Positions 1 to 7,711 of a stretch of DNA of 14,142 nucleotides are shown here, piece by piece. Under the pieces are notes generated by a model. It did not search any database and was not told the origin of the DNA. It saw nothing but the letters and a program-made list of their open reading frames with translations. Source of the stretch: Candidatus Bathyarchaeota archaeon (GTDB taxonomy: Archaea; Thermoproteota; Bathyarchaeia; TCS64); contig JAFGTA010000164.1 of the NCBI GenBank assembly GCA_016934355.1, forward strand, positions 1-14,142, written 5' to 3'. The position numbers and the translations under genes are program-made. How positions within the stretch are numbered: the first letter of the stretch is position 1; every line of letters starts with the position of its first letter.

Positions 1-499
1 CGGCACCGTCGGCGACCACGGCATCGCCCTACTCAGCAAACGCGAGGGACTCGCCTTCGAGACCGAACTAGTCTCCGATGTCGCCCCCATCCACGAGACC
101 ATAGCCGCCGCCCTCGACGCCGGAGAGGTTCACAGCATGAAGGACGCGACGAGGGGCGGCTTCGCCATGGCCGTCAACGAGATCGCAGCAAAGTCCGGGG
201 TAAGCATTTGGCTCGACGCCGACAGGGTGCCTGTTAAGCCCAGCGTGAGGGCCGCCAGCGACATGCTGGGCCTCGACCCCCTTGAGGTAACCTGCGAGGG
301 CAAGGCGGTTATTACGGTTAGCGGCGACTCCGCTGAGGCGGTGCTGGAGGCGGTGAGGGGCACAAAGTACGGCGTGGACGCCGAGATGATAGGTGAAGTA
401 AAAGAGGAGAGGCCCGGTATGGTGCTGCTAAGAACCGTTGTTGGAGGCACCCGAGTACTGAGGAAGCCCCTCGGGGAGCCTATCCCCCGAGTCTGCTAG
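1..499 (+). CDS. hypE: HypE, hydrogenase maturation protein (3' part only)
   Basis: The reading frame is open from base 2 and ends with TAG at 497-499; the 5' part lies outside the window. HypE dehydrates the thiocarbamoyl group that HypF loads onto its C-terminal cysteine, giving the thiocyanate that supplies cyanide ligands to the NiFe hydrogenase centre. The fragment shows family hallmarks in order: GTVGDHGIALLS at the left edge, FETELVSDVAP, MKDATRGGFAMAVNE, GLDPLEVTCEGK, and the C-terminal PIPRVC, whose last residue is the modified cysteine. That intact cysteine distinguishes it from other AIR-synthase-fold proteins such as PurM, ThiL or SelD. The last 72 bp overlap the scpB end on the other strand. 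The gene implies that the organism matures a NiFe hydrogenase, although no hydrogenase gene is visible here. Confidence 0.93.
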   Translation, partial: GTVGDHGIALLSKREGLAFETELVSDVAPIHETIAAALDAGEVHSMKDATRGGFAMAVNEIAAKSGVSIWLDADRVPVKPSVRAASDMLGLDPLEVTCEGKAVITVSGDSAEAVLEAVRGTKYGVDAEMIGEVKEERPGMVLLRTVVGGTRVLRKPLGEPIPRVC

Positions 500-1111
500 G
501 AACTCGTCATCCTCCATGTCCTCCAGCTCCAATAGCCCGGGCTGGCTGCTTCCGTTCCCGTTGTCGATCTTTGTGATCTTCAGTTCCCTGAATATCTGCT
601 TTAACTGGAGCTTGCTCTTCGCGGGATTGTGGCTGAAACCGAAGTAGTCGCCATAGAACGCCGTAGTGGTGATCAGGTAGCTCCTCTCCTCGGTGCGCTC
701 CCTGTGGATGAGCCCCATGCTCTCCATCATCCTGAGCTGCCCGTAGATGTGGCTGCCCCTGTCTGCTATCACCTGCCTCTGGTCCACCGGCTGGTGGAAC
801 GCGATGTAGCTCAGCGTCTTTAGAGGACCCACCGTGAGGAGGGGCTTGTGGTTGAACTGCTTCACCATGGAGTCGTATCTCTCCTTGAGCTGTATTGACA
901 CCCTGTCATCTTTGTGGACGACCACCTCTAGGGCGCCGCGCCGCTCGCTGTACCTCTGGGCGAGGTACCTCACGAGCTTCCTGACGACCTTGTCCGACTT
1001 GGTGCCCACAATGGGCTTCAGACTCTCGATTTCCAGCGGCCTACCCGCCGAGTATAGCGCGGCCTCTAGGCTGCATATGCGTCTCTCGAACCTGTTAGAT
1101 GGCTGACTCAA
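428..1111 (-). CDS. scpB: ScpB, segregation and condensation protein B
   Basis: ScpB dimers bind ScpA and complete the prokaryotic SMC condensin complex, which compacts and segregates chromosomes. The protein from this start has 227 residues with two winged-helix regions, roughly 8-80 (RRICSLEAALYSAGRPLE) and 88-165 (LLTVGPLKTLSYIAFHQPVD onward), then a charged, low-complexity tail. I chose the TTG at 1109-1111. It overlaps the scpA stop in a TTGA tetranucleotide, has a GGAGG ribosome site 7 nt upstream, and begins just before the conserved fold. The frame stays open upstream to an ATG at 1288, but those 59 extra residues lie inside scpA and resemble no ScpB. The last 24 codons, stop included, are antisense to hypE. 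Confidence 0.9.
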   Translation of the reverse strand: MSQPSNRFERRICSLEAALYSAGRPLEIESLKPIVGTKSDKVVRKLVRYLAQRYSERRGALEVVVHKDDRVSIQLKERYDSMVKQFNHKPLLTVGPLKTLSYIAFHQPVDQRQVIADRGSHIYGQLRMMESMGLIHRERTEERSYLITTTAFYGDYFGFSHNPAKSKLQLKQIFRELKITKIDNGNGSSQPGLLELEDMEDDEFLADSGDRLPEGLPQYSGASNNGS

Positions 1112-1770
1112 ATCATATCCTCCGCGACCGTAATCAAAATGTCCAGCTCCTCCTCGTCCTGCAGCAGGTTGATCTTGAGCCTCTGCGCGAGGAAGAGCAG
1201 CATCATAAAAATCCGTACTATCTCGACCCAGTCCTGCCCGAAGACGAGCTGGGTCAACTTGATCTCTCCACCCCTGTCGTACCTCCACCTGATCTCCTCA
1301 AGGAGGTCGTCCGACCTGCTCTCGATCTCGAGCAGGTACTGCTCCGCGTCCAAAAAGTCGGGGATGGGCATCGGCAGCACGGGGAGCTTCGGCTTAAGCG
1401 TCCTCGACCTCTCGGTTAGCGCCTTCTCAAGGGCCTCTATGAGGTCGTTCACCGTCGTCGTCGTGTGCTCGAACCTGAAAGGCAGCGGCAGCGCGGGCGG
1501 CAGGTAGACGTCTTCCCTCGCCTCCTCAGGCTGTGGCAGCTCCTCCATCTTCAGCAGCAGCTCAGCCTTCTTCAGGTAGATCAGGACTGAGCTGTGGATG
1601 GCGGTGCCCGCGAGCCTGAAGTCGATGCCAGTCTTCTCCATCTCCTCCAGCAGCGTGGCGAGAAGCAGCACTAGGTTCACGTTCCATGGGCTAACCTTGT
1701 CGAGCTTGTTCTCCCTGAAGAGAACGTCCCACGGCTGCCGCAGGTAGTAGGGCTTCTCCTTCTTACTCAA
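1108..1770 (-). CDS. scpA: ScpA, kleisin subunit of SMC condensin
   Basis: ScpA is the kleisin that bridges the two SMC heads and recruits ScpB. The 220-residue product has the usual N-terminal SMC-neck-binding region (SPWNVNLVLLLATLLEEME followed by GIDFRLAGTAIHSSVLIYLKKAELLLKM, about 26-75), a variable acidic and proline-rich linker (about 76-140), and a C-terminal winged helix that contacts the SMC cap (VEIVRIFMMLLFLAQRLKINLLQDEE, about 182-207). The start is TTG at 1768-1770, overlapping the smc stop by TTGA; no better start is visible. Translation is therefore probably coupled to smc, and scpB follows in the same manner. Length and domain order are normal for archaeal ScpA. Confidence 0.93.
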   Translation of the reverse strand: MSKKEKPYYLRQPWDVLFRENKLDKVSPWNVNLVLLLATLLEEMEKTGIDFRLAGTAIHSSVLIYLKKAELLLKMEELPQPEEAREDVYLPPALPLPFRFEHTTTTVNDLIEALEKALTERSRTLKPKLPVLPMPIPDFLDAEQYLLEIESRSDDLLEEIRWRYDRGGEIKLTQLVFGQDWVEIVRIFMMLLFLAQRLKINLLQDEEELDILITVAEDMI

Positions 1771-4700
1771 GCCGCCACCTTCGCCTCCTTCATCGGCAGC
1801 GCCAGCACCCTGCTCTTCCCGTTCTGCGCGAAGACGCCGTAAATCCTGTCCGCAGAGTGAACCATAACGTCCTTGAGACTGATCATTAGGAACTGGCTGT
1901 CCGCCGCGTTCTCCTTCAGCACCTCGGCTAGCCTGCTGGTGTTCAGGTCGTCCAGGTGGGCGTCTATCTCGTCGAACAGGTAGAAAGGCGCCTTCAGGAA
2001 TCTCTGGATGCCGAGGAGGTACGCTATCGCCGCGACGCTCCTCTCTCCGCCGGACGCGCCGCTGGCGAGCCTCATGGGCTTACCAGGGAACTGGATGTAC
2101 ATGTCGACGCCTCCGCTGAACGGGTCCTCAGGCTTCTGCAGCTCGAGCCGCCCGTCGCCGCCGCCCGTCAGCTTACCGAATATGTCGCTAAAGTTCTCGC
2201 ATATCTGGTTGTAGGCGTCCATGAAGTGCTCCTGCTTCTCCCGCTCGATCTCCCCGATGAACCGGAGGATGCTCTTCTTCTCCTCCTCCATCCCGTTGAT
2301 CCGGGTGCTCCGCTGCTTGTACTCCATCATGGTTATGCCGTAGTGCTCCACGGCGAGCTGGTTGATGGCGCCGAGGCCCCTCTTCTCGCCCCTGATCTGG
2401 CCCAGCCTCCGCTCCACCTGCTCAAGCTCCAGCGGGTCCGTCTCCACCTTGTCACCGAAACCTATCCTGGCGAGCTCCTCCAGCTTCTGCTCCGCCTGCA
2501 ACTTAACACGCTCCATGTCGAGAGTCAGCTGGCCCACCCTCCTCTCGGTCTCGGTGCGCCGCCTCTCCAACCCCTCGATCCTGTTGCTCATCTGCCTAAG
2601 CGTCCTCTGGTGCTGCTCGAAGACGCGGCTCGTCGCCTCCACCTCGGAAGTGACGCTCGACAGCACCTTATCCAGCTCGCCGATGTCCTTATCGATCTCA
2701 GCGAGCTGACCCTCCACCTCCCCCTTCTCCAGCTCCAGGGACGCGATCTCCTCCCTGGCCTGTCCTATGGCCTGCTCGGCTTCTGTGATCTTCAGGTTCA
2801 GTATCCGGTCCACGAAACCCGACTGGATGGTCCTGTCGTTCTCGAGGTTGTTGAGCCCCTTCTCGAGGAGCCCTATCTCGTGGTTAAGCGTGTTTCTCTC
2901 GAGCTCGAGGGACGCCACGTCGCTCAGCCTGACCTCCCTAAGCTGGGCTATCCGGGTCTTCGTCTCCTCGATCTGCTCAAGCGTCTTGGCCTTCCGGTCC
3001 TCCAGAATCGTCTTGAGTCTCAGCTCGTTGTCCTTGTCGGCCTTGGCCTTCTCGACGCTCTCCATCAGCAGCCCCAGGTTATAGTCGAGGCGCTCGATGC
3101 TCTCCCGGGTGGACTGCATATCATCGTCGATGCGCTTCACCCGTACCTGGCTGTCCTCCATGTACTGGGTGAACTTGCGTAGGTCGAACCCCGAGGTCCG
3201 AAGCTCCTTCATACGGCTTCTTAGCCTCTGCCGCAGGCTCCTGATGGTCGTAGAGAGGTTGCTAATGGACTCGTCAGTCGGAATGAGCTTACTCCAGTCC
3301 GGGGGGCGCCTGTAGTAGCCGCCCACGATGCCTCCGCCCGGCTCATAGACGTCTCCGCCCTTGGTAACCGCCCTATACCCCTCGGCGACAACCTTCTCCG
3401 CGGCGTCCGTGTCCTCCACGATGTAGGTGTCGCCCCACACCATGTAGACCGCCGGGGCGTAGATCTCGTCGTACCTGATGAGCTGGGGGACGGCCCCCAC
3501 CACTCCCTTGATCTTAAGCTCTGGCAGCTCCTCGACGGGCCGCAGCAGGTCCAGCGGGATGAAACGGGTCATCCCCAGCTTGGTCTTCCTGAGCCTCTCG
3601 ACGTTCTCCTTCGCCACCTCGGCGTCGTCCACGACGACGGCGTTGATCCAGCCGTTGTCCGCGCTGGCCACAGCCCTCTGAATGGGCAGATCGATCTTCA
3701 GCAGGCTCCTGAAGAACCCGTGGTAGCCGTCGATGGCGCCCGCCTCACCGATCTCTCTGATCCGTTCAAGCGCCTTCTCCTCCGCCACCACGTGCTGCCA
3801 CAGGTCCTGCTTCGCCGTGAACTCTGTGATGGTGGTCTCGGCCTCCTTGGCAAGCTGGTTAGCTCCCTCGATGGTGCTCCTGATGCTCCGCTGCCTCTTC
3901 ACCTGATCCTCGACGGTCTGGATCATGTCCTCGAGCTTCTTGGCCTCCTCCCCCTTGAGGCCCTCGTACTCCTTCAGCTTGTCCTCCAGGCTCTGCCTGC
4001 GCTCAAGGAAGCCCTGCCGCCTCTCCTCGAAGCCGCCTATCTTCTCCTCGATGGCCTCGGCGGAGATGGCGTGTTTGTTCCTGTCTGTCTCGATGCCGGA
4101 GAGGCTCTCCTGCATCGGCACAAGTGACTCCGTCAACCCTTCGAGGGTCCTCTGGTTCTGCTCGGCCGTCTCCCTCGCCGCGTGAATCTTCTCGTTGAGG
4201 GCTGCGAGCTCGGACCTCTTGGCGTCCAGCTCCTCGTTGAGCCCGGACTCCCTGTCGACTAGCTCGGAGAGCCGCGTGTTCCTGCTGCCTATCTCTCCCT
4301 TCGAACCCTCGATCTCGCCCTCCTTATCCAGAATCGTCGACTGGAGCGACGCCTTCCTCTGCTCGATCTCCCTGAGCCTGCCGCGCAGAGACCCGCTCAA
4401 CGTGTTCTTGCCCACGAGCTCCGACTTGAGCATCGGCAGCCTCGTGTTGCCCCGCTCGGAAGCCTCCTTGTTGAACTCGTCAAGCCTCTGGTGGGCAGCC
4501 GTTCTCTCCTCGATGAACTTCTCCCGCTCCTCCTCGATCCCCTGGATGGATTCCTGCCTCTCCTTTATCTGGCCCTGTATCTCGTCCAGCTTAGCCTCCA
4601 TGCCCTCGAGCTGGCTGCTCAGCCTGTACGCTGTGAGGCGCCTCTCCTCCTTGTCCAGGAGGCTGAACGCGATGGCGTTGTTCCTCTGCCTCTCAAGCTC

Positions 4701-5321
4701 GTTTACCTGCTTCTTTATCTCCTCGATGCGGGCGGAGGCCACCTCTATCTTCCTCTCTGCCTCGTTGAGCCTGACCCTCGCGGCGGCCTTCTTCTCGTCG
4801 TACTCCGTGATGCCGACGAGGTCCTCCAGAGCGGTCATACGCTCCTGGGGCGTCAGGTCGCTGAGCCGCGTCGCTGTGCCCTGGAGCACGATGTTGTAGC
4901 CGCCCGGCGTTATCCCCGCCATCTCCAGCAGCTCGACTACCTGGCGGCGGCTCGTGCGCTTGCCGTTGAGGTAGTACTCGCTCTTGCCGTCTCTGTCCAT
5001 CTTGCGGCCCACGCTCACCGTGGACCTGTCGACCGGGAGACCCCTATCCGTGTTATCGAAGTAGAGCGTGATCTGGGAGACCTGTGCGCGGCCCACGTGG
5101 TCCTCGCCTGCGCCGTCGTAGATGAGCCCCGCGAGGTCAGGGGCCCTCATGCGCTTTGAGCCGAGCTCGCCGAGTACGAACTGGACGGCGTCGAGGATGT
5201 TGCTCTTGCCGCTTCCGTTGGGGCCCGTGATTATGTTGAACCCCGGCTGGAAGTTGAGTTTGATAGGGTCCCCTCCGAAGGACTTGAAGTTCCGTATCGT
5301 CATCCTGTTAATGTATACCAC
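1767..5321 (-). CDS. smc: SMC chromosome condensin ATPase
   Basis: This is the ATPase and DNA-bridging subunit of condensin, 1184 residues, a typical full length. Visible parts are Walker A GPNGSGKSN (33-41), a first coiled coil (about 170-515), a hinge with its glycine-rich patch (about 525-670, ending GGGIVGGYY), a returning coiled coil (about 680-1010), the ABC signature ASGGERS (1089-1095), and Walker B FYLFDEID (1113-1120) with catalytic E1118 and a D-loop after it. No frameshift or missing motif is seen. The start is GTG at 5319-5321; a stop lies immediately upstream in frame, and ATG codon 7 is the only close alternative. It heads the smc-scpA-scpB operon. A possible promoter lies about 45 bp upstream. 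Confidence 0.97.
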   Translation of the reverse strand: MVYINRMTIRNFKSFGGDPIKLNFQPGFNIITGPNGSGKSNILDAVQFVLGELGSKRMRAPDLAGLIYDGAGEDHVGRAQVSQITLYFDNTDRGLPVDRSTVSVGRKMDRDGKSEYYLNGKRTSRRQVVELLEMAGITPGGYNIVLQGTATRLSDLTPQERMTALEDLVGITEYDEKKAAARVRLNEAERKIEVASARIEEIKKQVNELERQRNNAIAFSLLDKEERRLTAYRLSSQLEGMEAKLDEIQGQIKERQESIQGIEEEREKFIEERTAAHQRLDEFNKEASERGNTRLPMLKSELVGKNTLSGSLRGRLREIEQRKASLQSTILDKEGEIEGSKGEIGSRNTRLSELVDRESGLNEELDAKRSELAALNEKIHAARETAEQNQRTLEGLTESLVPMQESLSGIETDRNKHAISAEAIEEKIGGFEERRQGFLERRQSLEDKLKEYEGLKGEEAKKLEDMIQTVEDQVKRQRSIRSTIEGANQLAKEAETTITEFTAKQDLWQHVVAEEKALERIREIGEAGAIDGYHGFFRSLLKIDLPIQRAVASADNGWINAVVVDDAEVAKENVERLRKTKLGMTRFIPLDLLRPVEELPELKIKGVVGAVPQLIRYDEIYAPAVYMVWGDTYIVEDTDAAEKVVAEGYRAVTKGGDVYEPGGGIVGGYYRRPPDWSKLIPTDESISNLSTTIRSLRQRLRSRMKELRTSGFDLRKFTQYMEDSQVRVKRIDDDMQSTRESIERLDYNLGLLMESVEKAKADKDNELRLKTILEDRKAKTLEQIEETKTRIAQLREVRLSDVASLELERNTLNHEIGLLEKGLNNLENDRTIQSGFVDRILNLKITEAEQAIGQAREEIASLELEKGEVEGQLAEIDKDIGELDKVLSSVTSEVEATSRVFEQHQRTLRQMSNRIEGLERRRTETERRVGQLTLDMERVKLQAEQKLEELARIGFGDKVETDPLELEQVERRLGQIRGEKRGLGAINQLAVEHYGITMMEYKQRSTRINGMEEEKKSILRFIGEIEREKQEHFMDAYNQICENFSDIFGKLTGGGDGRLELQKPEDPFSGGVDMYIQFPGKPMRLASGASGGERSVAAIAYLLGIQRFLKAPFYLFDEIDAHLDDLNTSRLAEVLKENAADSQFLMISLKDVMVHSADRIYGVFAQNGKSRVLALPMKEAKVAA

Positions 5322-5361
5322 TCAACTTCACACTCCTGACTGCGTCTCCTCCCCATGCGCT

Positions 5362-5373
5362 CTATAGTTAAAT
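5362..5373. promoter_or_regulatory. Possible TATA element upstream of smc
   Basis: The AT-rich stretch TATAGTTAAAT sits about 45 bp before the smc GTG in otherwise GC-rich sequence. Read on the minus strand (ATTTAACTATA) it could start an smc transcript with a leader of about 20 nt. Read on the plus strand it could equally serve the small open frame at 5401. The match to an archaeal TATA box is moderate and there is no clear BRE. Confidence 0.35.
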
Positions 5374-5400
5374 CTGGATGGAAACCCCTCTGGAGTTACC

Positions 5401-5538
5401 ATGGACGTGTTAACAATTCAAGACCTGTGTTCGACGGAGGCGTTTTTGCCCCAATATTACTACGTATTACGCTGGGATTATGGGCCACCGGAACACACCC
5501 CTGAGTTGCTCTCACTCCGTGAGAATAATACAACATGA
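5401..5538 (+). CDS. Possible 45-residue protein, divergent from smc
   Basis: This is the main open frame in the 306-bp space between smc and uppS. It starts with ATG, has GGAG 5 nt upstream and a TATA-like element about 30 bp upstream, and ends with TGA at 5536-5538. The predicted product begins MDVLTIQDLCSTEAFLPQ and contains a YYYVLRWDYGPPEHTPEL segment. I recognise no family. Support is limited to the ribosome site, promoter spacing and a residue mix that looks protein-like. A 65-codon frame runs on the opposite strand (5396-5593) and looks less convincing, with no ribosome site. This could also be chance. Confidence 0.3.
   Translation: MDVLTIQDLCSTEAFLPQYYYVLRWDYGPPEHTPELLSLRENNTT
5510..5524. 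repeat. Short inverted repeat between smc and uppS
   Basis: TCTCAC and GTGAGA form 6-bp perfect arms around a 3-nt loop (TCC). It lies inside the end of the possible 45-codon frame and 100 bp downstream of uppS. It could be a weak hairpin in either transcript; its function is unknown. Confidence 0.3.
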
Positions 5539-5576
5539 ACAGGTTTTTTAAATCTTCCCTAGTAACCCAAAACAGC

Positions 5577-5582
5577 AAAAAA
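5577..5582 (-). terminator. Probable T-tract terminator of uppS
   Basis: On the minus strand a run of six T's lies about 50 nt after the uppS stop, with a TTTTGGGTT stretch just beyond it. Archaeal transcription often ends at such T-tracts without a hairpin. The position between uppS and the smc promoter suits a terminator. Confidence 0.4.
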
Positions 5583-5627
5583 CGCATCGACAATCATCAA
5601 TATTTGAGATAAACATGAAAACCGCCT

Positions 5628-6410
5628 CTACTTGCCGAAGCGGCGATGCCTCAACTGGAAGCTCCTGATCGCTCTCATCAGGTCGATCTTCCGGAACGCG
5701 GGCCAGTAGACGTCAACGAGGAACAGCTCACTGTATGCCCCCTGCCAGACTAGGAAGTTGCTCAGTCTCGACTCGCCCGAGGTCCTGATGATGAGGTCGG
5801 GGTCCTGCTGCGGCAGGTGCGCCGTGTAGAGGTTGGCCTCCATCGTCTCCTCGTCGATCTCCTCTGGCTCCATCTCGCCTCTCTTCACCATGGACGCTAT
5901 CTTGCGCGTCGCGTCCACGATCTCGGCTCTCCCGCCGTATGCGATGGCTATGTTCAGGTAGTGTCTGCTGTAGTCCTTGGTTGCGTCCTCGACCTCGTGG
6001 ATGAGCTCCTGCAGGCGCCCCGGCAGCTGCTCGATCCTGCCGATGGCTGTGATCTTCACCTCGTTGTCGTGTATTGTGCTCGACTTTATGACGTCTTCGA
6101 GGGTCTTCTCGAAGAGCTTCATGAGCTCCTCGACCTCCTTCTTGTCGCGTCTGAAGTTCTCGGTGGAGAATGAGTACAGCGTGATTGTCTCGATGCCTAG
6201 GTCCATACACCAGTCGAGGAACTTCTCCACGTTGTCGGCGCCCTCCCAGTGGCCCTCCCACGGGATCATGTTCTGGCTCTTCGCCCACCGGCGGTTACCG
6301 TCCATGATGATGCCTATGTGCTTTGGCTTGTCCTTCGAGCCTACCTGTTTCCGGAGCCACCTTTCGTAGACCCCGTACACGCCTATGGAGGAAAGGAACT
6401 CGGTCAGCAT
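5628..6410 (-). CDS. uppS: Cis-prenyltransferase (UppS-like polyprenyl diphosphate synthase)
   Basis: This enzyme adds isopentenyl diphosphate units in cis to an allylic primer, making the long polyprenyl diphosphate that archaea use as lipid carrier for protein glycosylation. The 260-residue product carries the family motifs in order: HIGIIMDGNRRWAK (31-44) with the catalytic Asp37, LYSFSTENFRR (78-88), IAYGGRAEI (156-164), and the C-terminal substrate and magnesium site RTSGESRLSNFLVWQGAYSE (209-228). Length is typical. The start is ATG at 6410. It lies 30 bp after the DUF373 gene on the same strand, so both are probably one transcript from the promoter near 7646. Chain length cannot be read from the sequence. 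Confidence 0.95.
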   Translation of the reverse strand: MLTEFLSSIGVYGVYERWLRKQVGSKDKPKHIGIIMDGNRRWAKSQNMIPWEGHWEGADNVEKFLDWCMDLGIETITLYSFSTENFRRDKKEVEELMKLFEKTLEDVIKSSTIHDNEVKITAIGRIEQLPGRLQELIHEVEDATKDYSRHYLNIAIAYGGRAEIVDATRKIASMVKRGEMEPEEIDEETMEANLYTAHLPQQDPDLIIRTSGESRLSNFLVWQGAYSELFLVDVYWPAFRKIDLMRAIRSFQLRHRRFGK

Positions 6411-6440
6411 CTTTGTTGCCTATCTCCATGGCTCAGCGGA

Positions 6441-7610
6441 TTAAAGTCTATGTGTTCCCTCTTCCTGGCGGAGGGGGTTAGAGAAGATCTCCCGGCCAAA
6501 TCTCCGGTAAATCATTATCACCGCTATTATGGTGGTGGTGACGCCGGCTACCGTGTAGAAGATGAGGGGCGAGAACAGGGTCAGCGTTATGTCTGGGTTC
6601 CTGAGCACCTCGGCGGATTCGAGCACGATGAGTCTCATCCAGAACAGGAATATGAGGCCCACAATGTTCTCCCACACCCGTACCGTCTTCCTCTCCTGGA
6701 TGTACTCGCTCGCGGCGTCCCCTATGATGGCTACCCCTATGCCGACGGTTATCAGGTCTGTGCCTCTGATGAAGAACGCCCCGGCGAGGCCGGGGAGGTT
6801 CGAAGCCCAGAAAGTCAGGTCAGTTAACGGCTGCGCCGGCGAGGGCAGGAACTTCCACGCGTAGTCTGTCCCCTGGTAGAAGCCGAGGAGGATCAGTATT
6901 GCGCCGAGGCCCCGCGATATCAGGGTCAGCCATCTCTCGGTGGGGGGCAGCCTGGGCCGCATGGCGGCGATCCTCTCGTCGAGGCCGAAGCCCTTGAGGA
7001 AGAGGACTATGCCCAGGACGAATGTCACCATCATGCCGGCGTTCTCGACCTGGTTGCTCGCGATGAGGAACCCGAGTATGACTAGTATGACTCCGGGGAC
7101 GCCGAGGCTCACCCTGCTGTAGTAGGGGTCCTCGACTAGCATCCTGAAGTACCTGAATATGACTGCCCAGGTCTCCTCTATCCTCTCGCTGTGCTTCACG
7201 ACGACGTGGTGGATGCTGGTTATGGGTATCCTGCTCTGGAATATGGGGACCAGCTCCTCGTCGCTGAAGCCGTCTGTCACGAGGATGACGCCGGTGGCGC
7301 TGTACTCCCCAAGCACCTGGTTGAGTTCCTTCACCATCTTGCGGTCGGCTTCGACGCCGCCGGAGCCTGAGCCGCTTATCGTGGTGACCTCGAAGCTTTC
7401 CTCGGGGTACTTCTTCATCATCTGGTCGAAGAGCTTCACAGCACCGAACATGGCGTTGGCGTCCGCCTCCTCGGGGTCGGAGATGGCGAGGGCCATGGCG
7501 GCGTGGAGGTTCTCGTCTCTGCCTACGATGGGGGTGGATACGCCTCCCTTTATACCGATGTCGTCGTCACCGTCGATGCAGACGATGAGTGTACGCTCGG
7601 TGGACGCCAT
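6441..7610 (-). CDS. DUF373 family archaeal integral membrane protein
   Basis: A 389-residue protein of the archaeal DUF373 family, whose function is unknown. The N-terminal part (about 1-165) is soluble, beginning TLIVCIDGDDDIG (7-19) and continuing with ISGSGSGGVEADRKMVKEL (78-96), ATGVILVTDGFSDEELVP and the HHVVVKHSERIEETW segment. Alternating strands and helices there suggest an alpha/beta ligand-binding domain. About six hydrophobic helices follow (near 167-185, 191-207, 231-245, 283-300, 312-330 and 344-367), then a basic tail. The start is ATG at 7608-7610, with an archaeal promoter 30-40 bp upstream and no strong ribosome site. Co-transcription with uppS hints at membrane-lipid or cell-surface work, which is inference only. 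Confidence 0.85.
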   Translation of the reverse strand: MASTERTLIVCIDGDDDIGIKGGVSTPIVGRDENLHAAMALAISDPEEADANAMFGAVKLFDQMMKKYPEESFEVTTISGSGSGGVEADRKMVKELNQVLGEYSATGVILVTDGFSDEELVPIFQSRIPITSIHHVVVKHSERIEETWAVIFRYFRMLVEDPYYSRVSLGVPGVILVILGFLIASNQVENAGMMVTFVLGIVLFLKGFGLDERIAAMRPRLPPTERWLTLISRGLGAILILLGFYQGTDYAWKFLPSPAQPLTDLTFWASNLPGLAGAFFIRGTDLITVGIGVAIIGDAASEYIQERKTVRVWENIVGLIFLFWMRLIVLESAEVLRNPDITLTLFSPLIFYTVAGVTTTIIAVIMIYRRFGREIFSNPLRQEEGTHRL

Positions 7611-7640
7611 AACTGTTTCAGCCTATCATGTGTTGGCCGG

Positions 7641-7652
7641 GATAAATATTTA
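7641..7652 (-). promoter_or_regulatory. TATA element for the DUF373-uppS operon
   Basis: On the minus strand the sequence CTAAATATTTATC lies about 35 bp upstream of the DUF373 ATG, predicting a leader of roughly 10-20 nt. It overlaps one arm of the inverted repeat at 7649-7677, so a protein bound to that repeat would affect this promoter. Confidence 0.6.
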
Positions 7653-7677
7653 GTTGTTTTAATATTATACAACTAAA
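7649..7677. repeat. 9-bp inverted repeat between tfb and the DUF373 promoter
   Basis: The arms TTTAGTTGT (7649-7657) and ACAACTAAA (7669-7677) match perfectly across an 11-nt AT spacer. The repeat overlaps the upstream edge of the DUF373-uppS TATA element and also the T-tract after tfb. It could be an operator for the operon or part of the tfb 3' end. No protein partner is suggested. Confidence 0.5.
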
Positions 7678-7711
7678 AAAAGGGGGTTTTGTCTAGACCT
7701 CCAGGTCTAGA
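7675..7711 (-). terminator. tfb 3'-end hairpin and T-tract
   Basis: A palindrome at 7692-7711 has 9-bp perfect arms (TCTAGACCT and AGGTCTAGA) around a 2-nt centre. It covers the last tfb codons and most of its stop codon. On the minus strand it is followed within about 15 nt by CCCCC and a run of seven T's (7675-7681). In form it resembles an intrinsic terminator, but it starts inside the coding sequence. A T-tract alone can stop archaeal RNA polymerase, so the hairpin may instead protect the RNA end. Confidence 0.55.

Noticed and set aside
1956..3182. A 408-codon plus-strand frame opposite smc
   Set aside because: It is leucine/valine/glutamate-rich low-complexity text with no domain, and is antisense to an intact, motif-complete SMC in GC-rich DNA. 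It is a shadow.
5728..6288. A 186-codon minus-strand frame inside uppS
   Set aside because: It is out of frame with the intact cis-prenyltransferase and composed of arginine/glycine/histidine-rich text, typical of a shifted GC-rich frame.
7692..7711. Palindrome as a transposon end or recombination site
   Set aside because: There is no second copy in the window, no transposase and no target duplication. Its place at the tfb stop with a following T-tract fits an RNA 3'-end role better.
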